The notes: generated from the letters alone by a model not told the origin. DNA of 64,000 nucleotides from Dactylorhiza incarnata (GCA_033032865.1 JAWHQI010000273.1:3472001-3536000); one strand, 5' to 3'; positions 20,857 to 32,215 are shown, numbered from the stretch's first letter. Numbers and translations: made by a program.

Positions 20857-22345
20857 ATGTCGTCTCATGATCTCGCTTCTATTAGTGGGGGAAATTTTTA
20901 TGGAGAAGAAAAATCTCTTGCACCACCTTTATTCGAAGGGAGAAATTATAAAGGGTGGAAATTTCTAATGGAAAGGTTTATTAAAACTTTGGATATCGAA
21001 GCCTAGAATATTGCAATTGTAAGACTAGCGGACGAAACAATTAAAAAGGAACGTCACCTCAATGCAAAGGCTTTAAATAGTATTTTTTGTGCTTTATTTC
21101 AAGAAATTTTGAAATTGATATATTGTTTTTCTAGTGCATACAAATATGGAAATTTCTTGAAGAAATGTATGGTTTTCCTCTCATAGGTATGGAACAAATG
21201 CAAGAAGTGGAGAACATACAAGACTGCACAAATTGTCAAGAAAGCTCCTCTCATGATGGATCAATGGAGTGCACATCAAGTGGAAGAGAAGAAGAAATCT
21301 TATCTTTGGTAGAGGAGTGCCAAAAAGATGAAGAAAACAAAGGAACTCTATTCTCAAATCTCACGGCATCCAAAAGCGTTGTAAGGAAATCAAATTCCAT
21401 CTTTTGTACTTCTATTTCTGCATTACAATTGCTACAAACTACTAAGCGTAAAAATAAGAAATTAAAGAATTTAAATTCAAAATTACGTGTAGAAAATAAA
21501 AACTTAAAAGCTACAATTAATGTAGAAACAAAGATTGATGTTATTTGATTATTCTCCACCTTGCACTTTAACTGAAAATATAAAACCTTGTTTTGATTGT
21601 AATATTCTTAAAGAAAAACTAAAGGTATTTGAAAAAGAGCATCTTAGAGAACATAAGGAAAACTATCTTTAGAAAATTCATCTTTTAAAAGTGATAGTGC
21701 TATGTGTAAAAGCTATAAAATTGAAATTAAGGAGATGGATGAAAGATTGAAGGAATTTTGAAATAACTATCAAACTCACATTGACTCTATTGTTTCCACT
21801 CAAAAAAATAGCAAAATTTCTTATAATAAAGCTTGACAAAATGTCAAAGTTAAAAATTATGAATTAGAAAATAAAGTTAACTTGCTTAAGGAAATTATAA
21901 TGAAAAATTCTCAATACATAAATTCAAAATATCAAGTAAAATCCAAAGGCAATTTAAATATGATATTTCATAATCTATCTAAGCAGAATATAGGAAATAA
22001 AAAACAACAAAAGTTTGTAAATGAAATTCCAAATCTCATTCATCATTATCATTTACAATAAAATTGTTCTCCCAACATAAAATTAAATGCAAACAAATTT
22101 CCTTTAAATAATAAATTCAAAAATCATTTTATCAAAATATTCAAGCTAATTACAATGGAAAATTTATACATATGAATAACATTAAACAAAAGTTTGAATG
22201 GAAGCCCAAAATAAAAATGAAACATTAACTTCACATACAAGGACCCATTCATCACTATCTACCCACAAACCTACACGTTATATTTGGATACCCAAAGGAA
22301 CCATCCCTAGAGGTCCCCTTTGGATACATAAATCTCTTATTCATT
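20857..22345 (+). pseudogene. gag: Element E gag-like gene, decayed
   Basis: It opens at an ATG 36 nt after the primer site, with MSSHDLASISGGNFYGEEK and LAPPLFEGRNYKGWKFLMER, a UBN2-like copia Gag start. A TAG interrupts at 21004-21006 and a frameshift near 21140-21165 precedes the acidic middle (21165-21548). Further fragments reach RYIWIPKGTIPRGPLWIHK at about 22280-22340. The gene matches D and K in start, middle and end. It is non-functional. Confidence 0.8.
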
Positions 22346-22480
22346 AGGTATCACCAATTGCATGAAGTATAAACAAATCAAAAATGAATTTCATCACTCT
22401 ACTTCATAATATGCTTATATTTCTTTTTATTTTGAACCAACATGCTATGGTCACTCTATATAACTTGTCATATGACTTTT

Positions 22481-23985
22481 TGATGAGTCCCATTTATATA
22501 CACATTTATGGACTCATCTGGGCCGTATTTCTAGTTGATGCACTACACTTTAGGCATGTTTTTTATCATATTTGTTATTCCTTGCTAGGTGCACTCTTAG
22601 GCCCGTTTCGGTGTGCATTTGCGCTCCTTGTTATTGGGGGTAAGCACAAGGTGTTTCCCATCCCTTTCTCTATGTTTATCTAGTGCTGGAGGTGTTTTCC
22701 CAGCTGTTTTATCTTATATACAGGTGGTTGGATCATCCAGTTTTCCCCCAAAATTCATGATTGTGTGCAACGCACGGTCGTACATTTCCTTGACGCACGG
22801 ACGGTTGTGGTAGTGCGTTCTCATATGGGCAGAAAATGGGAGATTTGAGTTTGGTCGTGCGTTTTGACACACGGCGGAATTGCCCGTGCGTGAGTCAAAC
22901 GCACGGACGCCTGTTTCTTCTTGTTTTTTAGATTTTCTGAATTTACCCGTGCATTTTGACGCACGGGCAAATTTGTCCGTGCGTAAGCAAATCGCACGGG
23001 CGGCGTAGCTTCGTCTTCACGCCAGTTTTTATCATTAATTATCGAACGGACAGCGCACGATCGTGCGTTCGACCGTGCGTGACCAAAACTCTGCCTGTTT
23101 AGTATTTAAAGCAGGAAATGCCGCTACCAAAGGAGGCCCCCTGATTCCCCTCGCAGGAAAAGCCAGGAATCCTGCCATTTTCACCCTTTCCACCGGAGGA
23201 GACAAGAGGAGACAATTTCCAGCGATCTCCTTTGCCATTCCTCCATCCGGGAGAATTTGCAAGCATTCTCCGCCACTAGTTCAAGCATTCTTCGCCGAGG
23301 AGACCATAGAAGCGCTGACGATCGTTGGATCGATGATAGCCTCCTTCGATTCCACACACCATCTAAGGGCCGAGCCCGTAGAGAGTCCGACAACCTTTCA
23401 CTCCGGCCGAGAACCCAAGATGCGGTGACATCTTCTATGTGGTCCTTTCTAAACTTTGATGCTTCTGCTTTTTCTTTGTGTTATTGTATGAACGCTTGTT
23501 AGGTTAATGTTATGGATCCTTGCTTGTGTTCATGTGCAATGATGATGTGGTGGTGAGAAGTGCTTTCGTTGTTGTTGTGATAGCTTAGGTTGTTTGTGTG
23601 TGAAGCCATTTAGCAATTGCTAGTGGTGATGTTGGCGAAGAGGTGAATACGACCCTCACAAAACCTCGCACTGTGGCCACACCATCCGCTTACCGAAGCG
23701 CGGCATCACTACCGCTGCACTCACCCACACCTTGCGAAGCAGTGCTTTTCAACCCGCATTTCTCTTATTTCCACAATTGCTTAGGAATCCAATCACAACG
23801 CCCCTGTTTCACATTATTTGCTCGTGTAACAATAGAATCACCACACGTTTCGTTCACCAGAACCTGCAATCCTTTGAGCTCGATATTCGGGGAGTTCATC
23901 CCTATTTTATTACTTGAGCGACAGGTGCACTGCCGTCGTATCACATTTCGTGCTTGCTAATTAGCGTTGCTGAAATCGAGCATCA
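22481..23985 (+). repeat. Element F 5' LTR
   Basis: It runs from TGATGAGTCC to CGAGCATCA. The first 38 bp hold the inverted repeat GATGAGTCC...GGACTCATC. An array of GCACGG/GCACGATCGTGC motifs spans about 22765-23090, with a weak TATTTAAAG (23103-23111) just after it. The last 350 bp are similar to the end of the L LTR. Confidence 0.9.
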
Positions 23986-23991
23986 AGTTTT

Positions 23992-24009
23992 TGGCGTCGT
24001 TGCCGGGGA
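23992..24009 (+). other. Element F primer binding site (tRNA-Asp)
   Basis: TGGCGTCGTTGCCGGGGA, one mismatch from the canonical Athila/Tat site. It starts six bases past the LTR. Confidence 0.88.
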
Positions 24010-24111
24010 ATGCAGGCATGATGAGATATTGGTTGTGAATCGATTGTTTTCGATTGAGTCTTTTATTTTCTATAATTTATTCTTTAGTATGCTATTTTCT
24101 TCTTCTGTGTT

Positions 24112-25209
24112 ATGTGGGCGCATTTGAATATCCGTTGTCGTTGGTGTGGGGACACATCCCACGCTAGTGATAGGTGTCCCAAAGAGTATGGTGTCGTTCA
24201 GAAACCGTACGGAGCCCATAAATCTTTTGTCAACTCTACTGCGCCTCTGTTAACGCACTTTTACATGGCTGCCGCACCTTGGGTGCTGGTGAAGCCGGTG
24301 AAGCAGTGTTTATATTGCAAAAGTAGAGAGCATGCCTTGAAGGACTGTGCTGACTACCTTCGCCAACTGGAGAATGATGATGAGTCGGATATCCGGATCA
24401 TCCCATCTTCGAATTCTGCGAGCACAGCCTCTTCTTCTGGTTACGTGTCACTTCCACCTTCACTTTTTGAAGGCTCTGGAATCGACACGTGCATTAGTGT
24501 CCCTCAAGACTCTTTTTCTGATGCGACCCCCCATACCTCTTCGGTTCATATACCACTTTGCGTGGATTTGTGCCCTTGTGTGGAGAGTGACCCCGAACTC
24601 TCAAGTAGCTCATTTTCTCCCACTATGCACGAAACTACATCTATTTCTGAAGTTATTGTTGAGACCAAGTTGCAGGATGGTGCAGACCTGCGCAGTGTCG
24701 TGCCCACTCTCATGGAGACGGACAGTCTCGATTGTGCTAAAGCAACCATTTTGGTCAAGTGCGAGAAAGTCCAAGTTATAGAGGAGACCATTGTGTCCGC
24801 TGCCGAGTCTAGTGAAATCGTCGATGATATCATCAAGTTGTCGTTACCGCGCCCTATGGGTGATGAAGCCGGGATTATCCCCTCAGATGAGATTTCTTTT
24901 AGTTTTTCTTCTATTTTATCTCCTGACCCTGCTCTTGTATCTTCTCCTCTGCAGGACCACATTGTGAAGCCAGTTCCGTTGGTGTATGAGCCTGTAACAA
25001 GGCCTAGCATTGAGAGGAATCAGGTGCAGGTGGAGCTAGATACGATGAGCTTCACAACACATATTGTGCCCTTGCCTGATATTCATATCAGGCATTATTT
25101 TCTCACCGATATTTGGGCAACTGTTCTATCTTTGTTTCGGTACCTATTGCCGAAACATGAGCGCGAACAGTTACCTGACCATTTTCGCTTTCATCCACCT
25201 ATTAGTTAA
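24112..25209 (+). CDS. Element F ORF1: protein with two zinc knuckles
   Basis: This intact 365-codon ORF starts at the first ATG after a short leader. Two perfect CX2CX4HX4C knuckles lie at residues 9-22 (CRWCGDTSHASDRC) and 66-79 (CLYCKSREHALKDC). The rest is Ser- and acid-rich with no further domain I recognise. Zinc knuckles normally mark the nucleocapsid end of Gag, but here they are at the extreme N-terminus and no capsid domain precedes or follows. It may be a nucleocapsid-derived RNA-binding accessory protein, which is inference from the motif alone. A second ORF follows after a 550-bp gap that contains a candidate promoter. Confidence 0.7.
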   Translation: MWAHLNIRCRWCGDTSHASDRCPKEYGVVQKPYGAHKSFVNSTAPLLTHFYMAAAPWVLVKPVKQCLYCKSREHALKDCADYLRQLENDDESDIRIIPSSNSASTASSSGYVSLPPSLFEGSGIDTCISVPQDSFSDATPHTSSVHIPLCVDLCPCVESDPELSSSSFSPTMHETTSISEVIVETKLQDGADLRSVVPTLMETDSLDCAKATILVKCEKVQVIEETIVSAAESSEIVDDIIKLSLPRPMGDEAGIIPSDEISFSFSSILSPDPALVSSPLQDHIVKPVPLVYEPVTRPSIERNQVQVELDTMSFTTHIVPLPDIHIRHYFLTDIWATVLSLFRYLLPKHEREQLPDHFRFHPPIS

Positions 25210-25502
25210 TTTGCATTTTAAGTGCTTAAATAAGTCTCGTTGGGGGGACATGTAGCCCAACAATTATCTAGGTATAGGAGTAGCTAATTTAGATTTTATC
25301 ATCTTTAGTTTTAACTTCTTTTTGCTTTCTGCAATTGGTATCTCTTTTTTTGAGAGTTTTTCGTGCGCCACGCGCCCTGTGGAGTTAGTAGTTAGGCAAT
25401 TACTGTCGTCATGTTCTTCCCTGTTCTCTCCATTCTTGTTGAAGCGTGCAAATATTTTTTGATTCTGTCGGCTAGAAAAATTTGAGAGATCTTGGAGAAA
25501 TT

Positions 25503-25575
25503 TACAAACGCACGACCAGATTGTCTGTGCGCGTTAGGATCGCACGACAGTGCAATTTTCTTTTATTATAAACCG
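25503..25575 (+). promoter_or_regulatory. Candidate internal promoter of element F
   Basis: A short group of GCACGAC/GTGCG motifs (about 25508-25555), like those of the F LTR, is followed at once by ATTATAAACC (about 25565-25574), a TATA-like box, about 185 bp upstream of the ORF2 start. This repeats the arrangement in the LTR. The promoter role is inference. Confidence 0.4.
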
Positions 25576-25758
25576 GCTCCTGCCCTGTCAAAAATCGCAC
25601 GCTGGCCCTAATTCCTGAGTTCTCTCCCCCTGTGCGTTTCGTGAAACCCTTCTCTCCCGTGCGCGATCCCCCTCTTTCCCGTCCGTCGCCTCTTCATTCT
25701 CTCTTCCTCTCCTCGTCTTCCTCCACTTCCAAGCTGTTTGGGCTCATCCAAGGGTGTC

Positions 25759-27012
25759 ATGAAGGTCGTGAGCCTATTTCACCGTGGAGGTGGAGCTTCC
25801 TCCTTAAGATCCGAGGATCCTAGTGCTGAAGTAATGCTGCAGTTTGGGAGGCTGGAATTCCTGGAAAGGTATAATTTGTTGCGCCACAAAATGTTTCTCG
25901 ATCATCATTTTGTTTCGGTTGCGGACCTTCGAGTTGTCAATTTGGATGTGGAGGTAGAAAGGTTACTCAATGTGGGATCATGGGGAAACCTCTTCACCAT
26001 CACGGAGGTAGGCTACCGTGAACTCACGCTTGAGTTTCTTTCCACCTTCCGCGTCATTGACCAAGTCGATGAAGTAACCGGAGAGCCCACGACCGTCTCA
26101 TTCTGTATGAAGGACCGCACCCATACCATGAGTGTTGGCCGACTGGAGGTTTGCGCCGGGATTTACACCAACGACGAACTCTTACAGACAGACATTATCC
26201 ACCGTCCGGATGAGTTCCCGGAGGGAGTATCTCCCAGCAAATTCTGGCAGTCCATTACAAGACGGGATCAGCAGTATGAGGCTCGCGCAGCGAAGTCTAC
26301 CCACATCATCTCCCCCGCGCTCCATTATGTCCAGCACCTGATAGGGCACAGCATCAATGCCTGCACCATGAGCCAGAATATTGCTGGGTGGCAGGATCTT
26401 CTTTATCTATATAGCATGCACCAGGGTGTGCCTCTCCATCTCGTACGAGTGCTTGCCCAGTATCTTCTTTTCCAGGCCACTTACCTCCCCCTGAAGTCTA
26501 TTGGAGGCTCGCATTACAACACGAGGATCGCTAAAGGGCTTGGCATCTGGGAATCATTTCCGCCCATGACTAATGTGTCCCGGGGTTTTCAAATCTCTTT
26601 GACCATGATGGTAGCGTTTAAGCTCGTCTAGAAGATACAGGTCAGTGACAACTGGGGCTACCAAGTCCGTGAGGTCGGGTCAGGACGTGTGGTGCATACT
26701 TCTCATGCCGATGCTGTTGAGCCTAGCACCTCGGCTAGGGCGAGTAGGCAGCCCTCTGATGTCCCCCATTCCGCATCTCCTACTGCTCAATGGCATGCGC
26801 CGCGGCAAAGCATCGAGCAGCAGTATCCATATTTTTATGACAGATTCGTGCACATGGAGGATTATATGGCCATGCAGTACGAGCTTTCTTCGCGGATTGG
26901 CGCCCATTTGGGAGTCGAGACTCCTTTTGCCCCTGCCAGAGCTTCTACATCGCGATCTAGGCGGATGCACACTCCTCCTCCTTTGCAGTCTCCTCCACCA
27001 TCTTCCCCGTGA
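25759..27012 (+). pseudogene. Element F ORF2: ATHILA ORF-1-type protein, one stop
   Basis: This matches the plant retrotransposon ATHILA ORF-1 family, with motifs such as MLQFGRLEFLERY, LTLEFLSTFRV, FCMKDRTHTMSVGRLEVCAGIY and a conserved HYVQHLIGHSINACTMS block. These proteins are encoded separately from Gag-Pol in Athila elements and their role is unknown. I chose the ATG at 25759. The frame is open to a TAG at 26629-26631 and then continues in the same frame through a Ser/Pro-rich tail to 27012, so a single point change separates this copy from an intact gene of about 417 codons. Confidence 0.85.
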
Positions 27013-28858
27013 CTATCCTGATGCAGCTTCCTAGGCGTTTAGTTATTTTGTAGTTTTATTACTTTTAATCTATCTTAGATGTACTCTTGGAGGATCCTGT
27101 TCCGTATATTATTCTGCTAGGGCATCATCCCTAGGGTGTTGTTTTGGAAAGCTTCAATTCTCTGATATAGTTGTTTGTCATTGTTGTATTGATTGTCTCT
27201 GCCGCATATCCCTTTTCATGATGAATTTCAGTGTGGGCTGTATTATCTTTGTTTTTGCGGGTTTGGAGATGTCAGTTTGCAGGTATTGCGACATCCTTGG
27301 CGGACCCATTGGTGCTAGCTCTCGCTTGGTGGATGCGGAAGGAGAAAAATTTAAAGAAGGAACTACCGCACTTCTGGCGTGCTGTTTTATGAGCATAGGT
27401 CCTCTCTACCCCTATTTTCCCTATTCCTGAATTTTCTATATTATTTCGTTTTGATCAAGTCTGGGGGAGAGAGCGAGCAGTGCACGTGCACACACTTTGC
27501 ATGGCATGTTAGAATGTGCTGAGTTAGGATTTATCATTTTGTTGCACACATTGCATACACTTGCACCTAGTCACGCGCACTTGATCACGCGCGCTTATTG
27601 GATATTGTTGCGAGGTTCCCCGCTCGTAAGAATTGGATTGTTAGTGTAGGAGTGAGGAGTAGAGAAAAATGTTGACTCGAGTAGTGCTCTAGTCAAATGC
27701 TCCCGTCACGCCTAGAAATTCAATTAGAGTAGAATAAAATTCAAAGTTATAATTTAATTATTTCTAATATAGTAGTTGCAATTTATTTTACATTAGTGGT
27801 GAATCCGGTGAATTCAACGGTAGCATAAGGTCGAGTGTAGCTGGAGTAGTAGTAGCTTATTACTAGGGTCGGAAGGAAGGACAACCTTTCTCGGTGGCTA
27901 GAACTTGCACTAGGCTACTCTTGAAATGATTGCGTTGAAGTACTCATTATAAAATGTGATATAGGCCATTTCCTGATCCGTTTGTGCTTTTAAAATCCTT
28001 ACCAACGTAATCACCTTTGCAAGCCCACTTGAGCTACCTTTCCTCCTTGTTTAGCTCCACTAAAATTTCACCAAAGCCCTACGGCCAAACCTATTTTCGC
28101 ACCAAATTTTGAGCTGAAAGAAATTTATTTATCGATCGCATTTGGTGTTATCTCTGTGGTGTATGGCAGCTTTGAATTAGCTAAAGGAGCCGTTTCTATT
28201 GTGCCTACGAAAGTTATTCTGTCGAGAAGAGAAAAGAAAAGAAAAAAATGGGTTGTTCAAAATGCATACTCTCTCGACAAATTCAAATTATATTTGGCTT
28301 AGCACGCACCTAGTGTTCAGTTGAAGTCTGCGGGTGTTGTGTAATTCTTGAAAATGTTGTATTGGTGATTGTAATTCTCTTGAGTGCTCAGTTTATGTTG
28401 AATGCGATTCCCATCATCCTTCTACTTATCTAGCCTAAACTCAACCTAAGCCCAATCCTAAACCATAAGTCCTAGTGATTTTAGATACGAGTTGTCTCAT
28501 GCAGTAGAGGGAGTGCGAACGTTCAAGCCTATGGACACCGACTTTGATGGATTTCTTAGGAGTTTGTCCCGAGCTTTGATTCGAATAAAACTCTACTCAT
28601 TAGTCACACTATTTTCCCTTTTGCGCGACCGAAAGATTCACCGGGATTCACCATCCAGGTAAAGTAAATTTCAAATTACAGTTCTAGAAATAGATAGATA
28701 TAATCTTGAGTTTAATTCTGTTCTAATGTATTTCTATGCACGTGTGCATGCGACTTCGCATAGGTCTCTACCGCTCAAACTCACTCTAACATCCAATTGT
28801 TCCGACGGGAGAGCTGATTAGTTTGCCTGAGACGTGCAAATGGTTAAGTCTGGGGGTG
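27013..28858 (+). other. Element F 3' non-coding region with duplicated purine tract
   Basis: No ORF is credible. An internal AAGTCTGGGGGAGAG (27457-27470) duplicates the purine tract that abuts the 3' LTR (28846-28858). The 1.4 kb between them is partly conserved with element L (for example GTTGACTC...AGTAGTG.TCTAGTCA and the CTCTTGAA block). Confidence 0.7.
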
Positions 28859-29633
28859 TGATAAGTCCCATTTATATACACATTTATGGACTCATCTGGG
28901 TCGTATTTCTAGTCGATGCACTACACTTTAGGCATGTTTTTTATCATATTTGTTATTCCTTGCTAGGTGCACTCTTAGGCCCATTTCGGTGTGCATTTGC
29001 GCTCCTTGTTATTGGGGGTAAGCACATGGTGCTCCCCACAACCTCTCACTCCGGCCGAGAACCCAAGACGCGGTGACATCTTCTATGTGGTCCTTTCTAA
29101 ACTTTGATGCTTGTGCTTTCTCTTTGTGTTGTTGTACGAACGCTTGTTAGGTTAATGTTATGGATCCTTGCTTGCGTTCATGTGCAATGATGATGTGGTG
29201 GTGATAATAGCTTTCGTTGTTGTTGTGATAGCCTAGGTTGTTTGTGTGTGAAGCCATTTAGCAATTACTAGTGGTGATGTTGGCGAAGAGGTGAATACGA
29301 CACTCACAAATCCTCGCACTGTGGCCACTCCATCCGCTTACCAAAGCGCGGCATCGCGGCCGCTGCACTCACCCACACCTTGTGAAGCGGTGCTTTTTGA
29401 CCCGCATTTCTCTTATTTCCGCAATAGCATAGGAATCCAATCACAATGCCCCTGTTTCACATTATTCGCTCGTGTAACAATCGAATCACCACACGTTTCG
29501 TTCACCAGAACCTGCATTCCTTTGAGATCGTTATTCGGGGAGTTCCTCCCTATTTTATTACTTGAGCGACTGGTGCACTGCCGTCGTATCGCATTTCGTG
29601 CTTGCTAATTAGCGTTGCTGAAATCGCGCATCA
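28859..29633 (+). repeat. Element F 3' LTR with internal deletion
   Basis: It starts TGATAAGTCC and ends CGCGCATCA. It is collinear with the 5' LTR except that about 730 bp, including the GCACG array and the TATA region, are missing after GTAAGCACATGGTG. Confidence 0.9.
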
Positions 29634-29638
29634 CTTTT

Positions 29639-29894
29639 CTCACATTAAGACATAAATCATAAGTGAATCAAATTGAATGAAATTGAGTATAAGTCATAGC
29701 ATTTCTCAAGTGACCTATATATCCTTTTTATCCTTCTTAAATTCATTGCCTATAAATATCTTATACTATCCATATAAATCTAATTCTAATTTGTTATAAG
29801 ACATTTATCAAAATTAATGAAATCATGAACTTCGTCCTTTCTCTTTCAGAATTTTTGAGTTTATAAATTTTAATAAGTTTGGGTAGCTACCAGT
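29639..29894 (+). other. Element E internal non-coding DNA between F and G
   Basis: AT-rich, with no ORF. It continues E after the F target duplication and resembles K at about 59050-59230 (TAAGTGATCTATC-like segment and CTATAAATATCTTATACTATC). Confidence 0.7.
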
Positions 29895-30119
29895 TGAAAG
29901 ACTTTAATTAAGGGTAGCTAATCACCTAGAGGGGGGGGGGTGAATAGGTTATTTAAAAACTATTGCAGTTCTTGATTATAACCAAAATAAAACTGATCAG
30001 AGCTTTCAAGAATAAGAACACATACAGAAAAGACACAGAATTTTATAGTGGTTCCCCTTATCTTGGGTAATCCACTTTCCCCCTTCTCCCTTCTAGCAGT
30101 GTGCCAGATAGGGTTTATA

Positions 30120-30540
30120 TCTCCTCCAGATCTCAGACCACAAACAAGTCTTACAGCTCAGATCACAACAGATCTTACAGACTCAGATCTAACAGATCTT
30201 ACTCTCTCAGATCTCAGCAGATCTTACAAACTCAGATCTCACAGATCCTACCTCAGCCTTTATAATTAGGCTTACAGCTCAGATTCACCCCTGAATCCTA
30301 CAACTCAGATCACACTTGATCTTACAACTCAGATCCTTGACAGATCCTACACTCAGATCTCAGCAGATCTTACAAACTCAGATCTCACAAATCCTACCTC
30401 AGCCTTTATAATTAGGCTTACAGCTCAGATTCACCCCTGAATCCTACAACTCAGATCACACTTGATCTTACAACTCAGATCCTTGACAGATCCTACACTC
30501 AGATCTGACAACTCAGATCCTACAAGGATTGATAAAGAAA
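30120..30540. repeat. CTCAGATC direct repeats in LTR G
   Basis: Short units of the form ACTCAGATC(T)...CAGATC(T/C)TAC recur throughout. A block of roughly 140 bp starting CCTCAGCCTTTATAATTAGG is duplicated in tandem (about 30250 and 30393). They lie in the transcribed R region, like the GAGTCTTTTGA repeats of LTR B. Confidence 0.8.
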
Positions 30541-30888
30541 ATAACAATACTTAGACTCAGATTCTTCAGATTGTTGAGTCTTCTTGATCTGTCTGAATGA
30601 TCAGACAGAAATCTTCAATAGAACAGCAGCAGCAAATGATCTTCTTGATTCGACAGGTTTTGATGACTGTTCTTCTTCCCAGGAAGGCAGATTCTTCCTT
30701 CTTAATCCTCTTCTTTCAGAAAGATGTATCAGCACCAGATTGCTGAAAGAAATCTTCAAGTTAGATCGGTTCTGAAAGAAAAGACGACTTCTTTAAATTC
30801 TTTCTCAAATTTTCCCTCAAAGTGATATAGACGATAATGGCTTTCGAAAGATTGGAGTGATCAACTTATTAACCCATAGGTCATGCCT

Positions 30889-30900
30889 TCTATTTATATC
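30889..30900 (-). promoter_or_regulatory. Solo LTR G TATA box
   Basis: The minus strand reads GATATAAATAGA. It lies about 130 bp downstream, on that strand, of the GTCGA array. Confidence 0.6.
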
Positions 30901-31474
30901 CCGCCATCTGCAACATCTGTTACGCTCCTCCACGTCAGCACGATGCAAAGTCTTCAACGGTCTTCAATGTCTTTAAAAGAAACAAAGGCTCAGCTGGTTC
31001 TTAGACTAAAGCTCTCGACTCCTCCTTCTTAGGCGTTGAGCAATCATCACTTGTTCAACGCTTTTTATCTGTAGAAGTCGAGCAACATACAGAGGCTCGA
31101 CGCTTCTTTACTATGCCTTCATATCTCGACACTTCTGGTTGGCGTAGAGCTAACTGAATTCTGGTCGACACTTTTCTTTCCACGGCGTCGAGTGATATAA
31201 CTTGGCTCGACGCTTCTAAACTTGGTCTCATAACTTCAGCGGCGACCTAGTCTATTTGAGCAGTAGACATGAGTCAACGCTTCTGGGTCACAGGCGTCGA
31301 GCGATGTATGCTGTCTCGACGCTTGTGAACTTGGATGAATTCCTTGAGCACTCTGCATGATTTGATCTCCTGCACATTGATTCTAGAGAGTATATCAAAT
31401 ACATTCTGAGATATATCTTTGACTTAGGAATGGACTTCTCCAAATCTAAGACATTGTGGACAATGATCCCAACA

Positions 31475-32173
31475 CCAATAACACTTAAATATCTTGAGAA
31501 AGGGAGATTTGGGATGTCACTCCATCATATCTCCTAGTACTGGTGCGAACCCCTCATAGAGTAGACCTTGGGAAGTCCAAGATCCACTATAAATTGCTAA
31601 GTCCAACTAAAGTCTCACAAAGATAAAATTATCCATAGACTCATGTGCACTCTTGCAATATCCGACAACGGAAACTATCAATATCATGCCTTTCAGAAAA
31701 AGTTTGCATATTAATAATTCATAGTTAAAATGGTGTTGATTAAATAAAACGTCATACCAATAATTATCCTTACATTACCATTCATTAAATAACTTGAAAA
31801 CCAAAGTGTTATGCTATTACTTTTTAAATAAGCCATTCTTCTGATCTGAGGCTTATAAAAGGATTATAGATTGTTTAACATGATTAAATCAACCAAAGAT
31901 TGAGTGGAAACGTTTTTTTGGCATCAAAATCATAACTATGAATGCCTGAATAAAAACTAGAACACAGCACAGAGACAGTTTACTGAATAGATAAAAATAA
32001 GAAAAAGGTAAAAATCATGATAACTACTAACGATGGGCGTAAGTGTTAACGCCAGGCGTTAGACTTAATTGTCCAAAATTACATAACAGAAAAACACCTT
32101 AAAACTCTTTATTCTCACTAATATAATCTGTCTCCTCTGTACTTACGAAACTGTCTCCTCTGTACTCTCCTTA
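31475..32173 (+). other. Element E internal non-coding DNA after G
   Basis: The inverse of D 15590-16200, with AACGCCAGGCGTTAG at about 32048-32062. It ends at the junction with H. It contains no ORF. Confidence 0.75.
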
Positions 32174-32191
32174 AAATAGTAAAGGAGAGTT

Positions 32192-32209
32192 TCCCCGGTA
32201 ACGGTGCCA
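32192..32209 (-). other. tRNA-Asp primer binding site left of LTR H
   Basis: The minus strand reads TGGCACCGTTACCGGGGA, with two differences from the usual Athila site. It sits six bases from the LTR end, exactly where the start of an internal region should be, yet only about 20 bp of internal sequence remain before E DNA begins. Confidence 0.85.
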
Positions 32210-32215
32210 AAAACT

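Larger units (their letters stand above)
22481..29633 (+). mobile_element. Element F: non-autonomous Athila/Tat-like gypsy element
   Basis: It is bounded by a perfect target duplication, CTTTT (22476-22480 and 29634-29638). The 5' LTR is 1505 bp. The 3' LTR is 775 bp and lacks an internal block. The primer site matches tRNA-Asp and the purine tract before the 3' LTR is AAGTCTGGGGGTG. The internal 4.9 kb carries two ORFs on the plus strand: a double zinc-knuckle protein and an ATHILA ORF-1 protein with one stop. There is no Gag capsid domain, protease, RT or integrase, so it depends on another element. F is related to L through the LTR start, the R/U5 region and the 3' non-coding region. Confidence 0.9.
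29895..31474 (-). mobile_element. Solo LTR G (copia type)
   Basis: A 1580-bp LTR runs from TGAAAGACTTTAA to GATCCCAACA on the plus strand, with flanks CCAGT and CCAAT, a 5-bp duplication with one mismatch. No internal region remains, so it is a solo LTR from recombination between two LTRs. Its terminal sequences and G run (29930-29940, TAGAGGGG...TGAATAGG) resemble LTR B, placing it in the minus orientation. It contains direct repeats built from CTCAGATC (30120-30540), a TATA box and a GGCGTCGAG/CTCGACGC array (about 31028-31325). Confidence 0.8.
19510..32173 (+). mobile_element. Element E: gag-only copia-type element, 5' half, with nested F and G
   Basis: A 1298-bp 5' LTR, tRNA-Met site and decayed gag are followed by non-coding internal DNA, interrupted by F (22481-29633) and solo LTR G (29895-31474). 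Internal pieces are 20808-22480, 29639-29894 and 31475-32173. The last is the inverse of D 15590-16200. The element ends abruptly where Athila sequence H begins, and its 3' LTR is missing. The candidate left duplication is AAGAG, which cannot be tested. It is the same family as D and K. Confidence 0.8.

Noticed and set aside
22613..23502. ORFs in LTR F with Arg-rich products on both strands
   Set aside because: They are confined to the LTR, disrupted in the 3' LTR copy and overlap each other on both strands.
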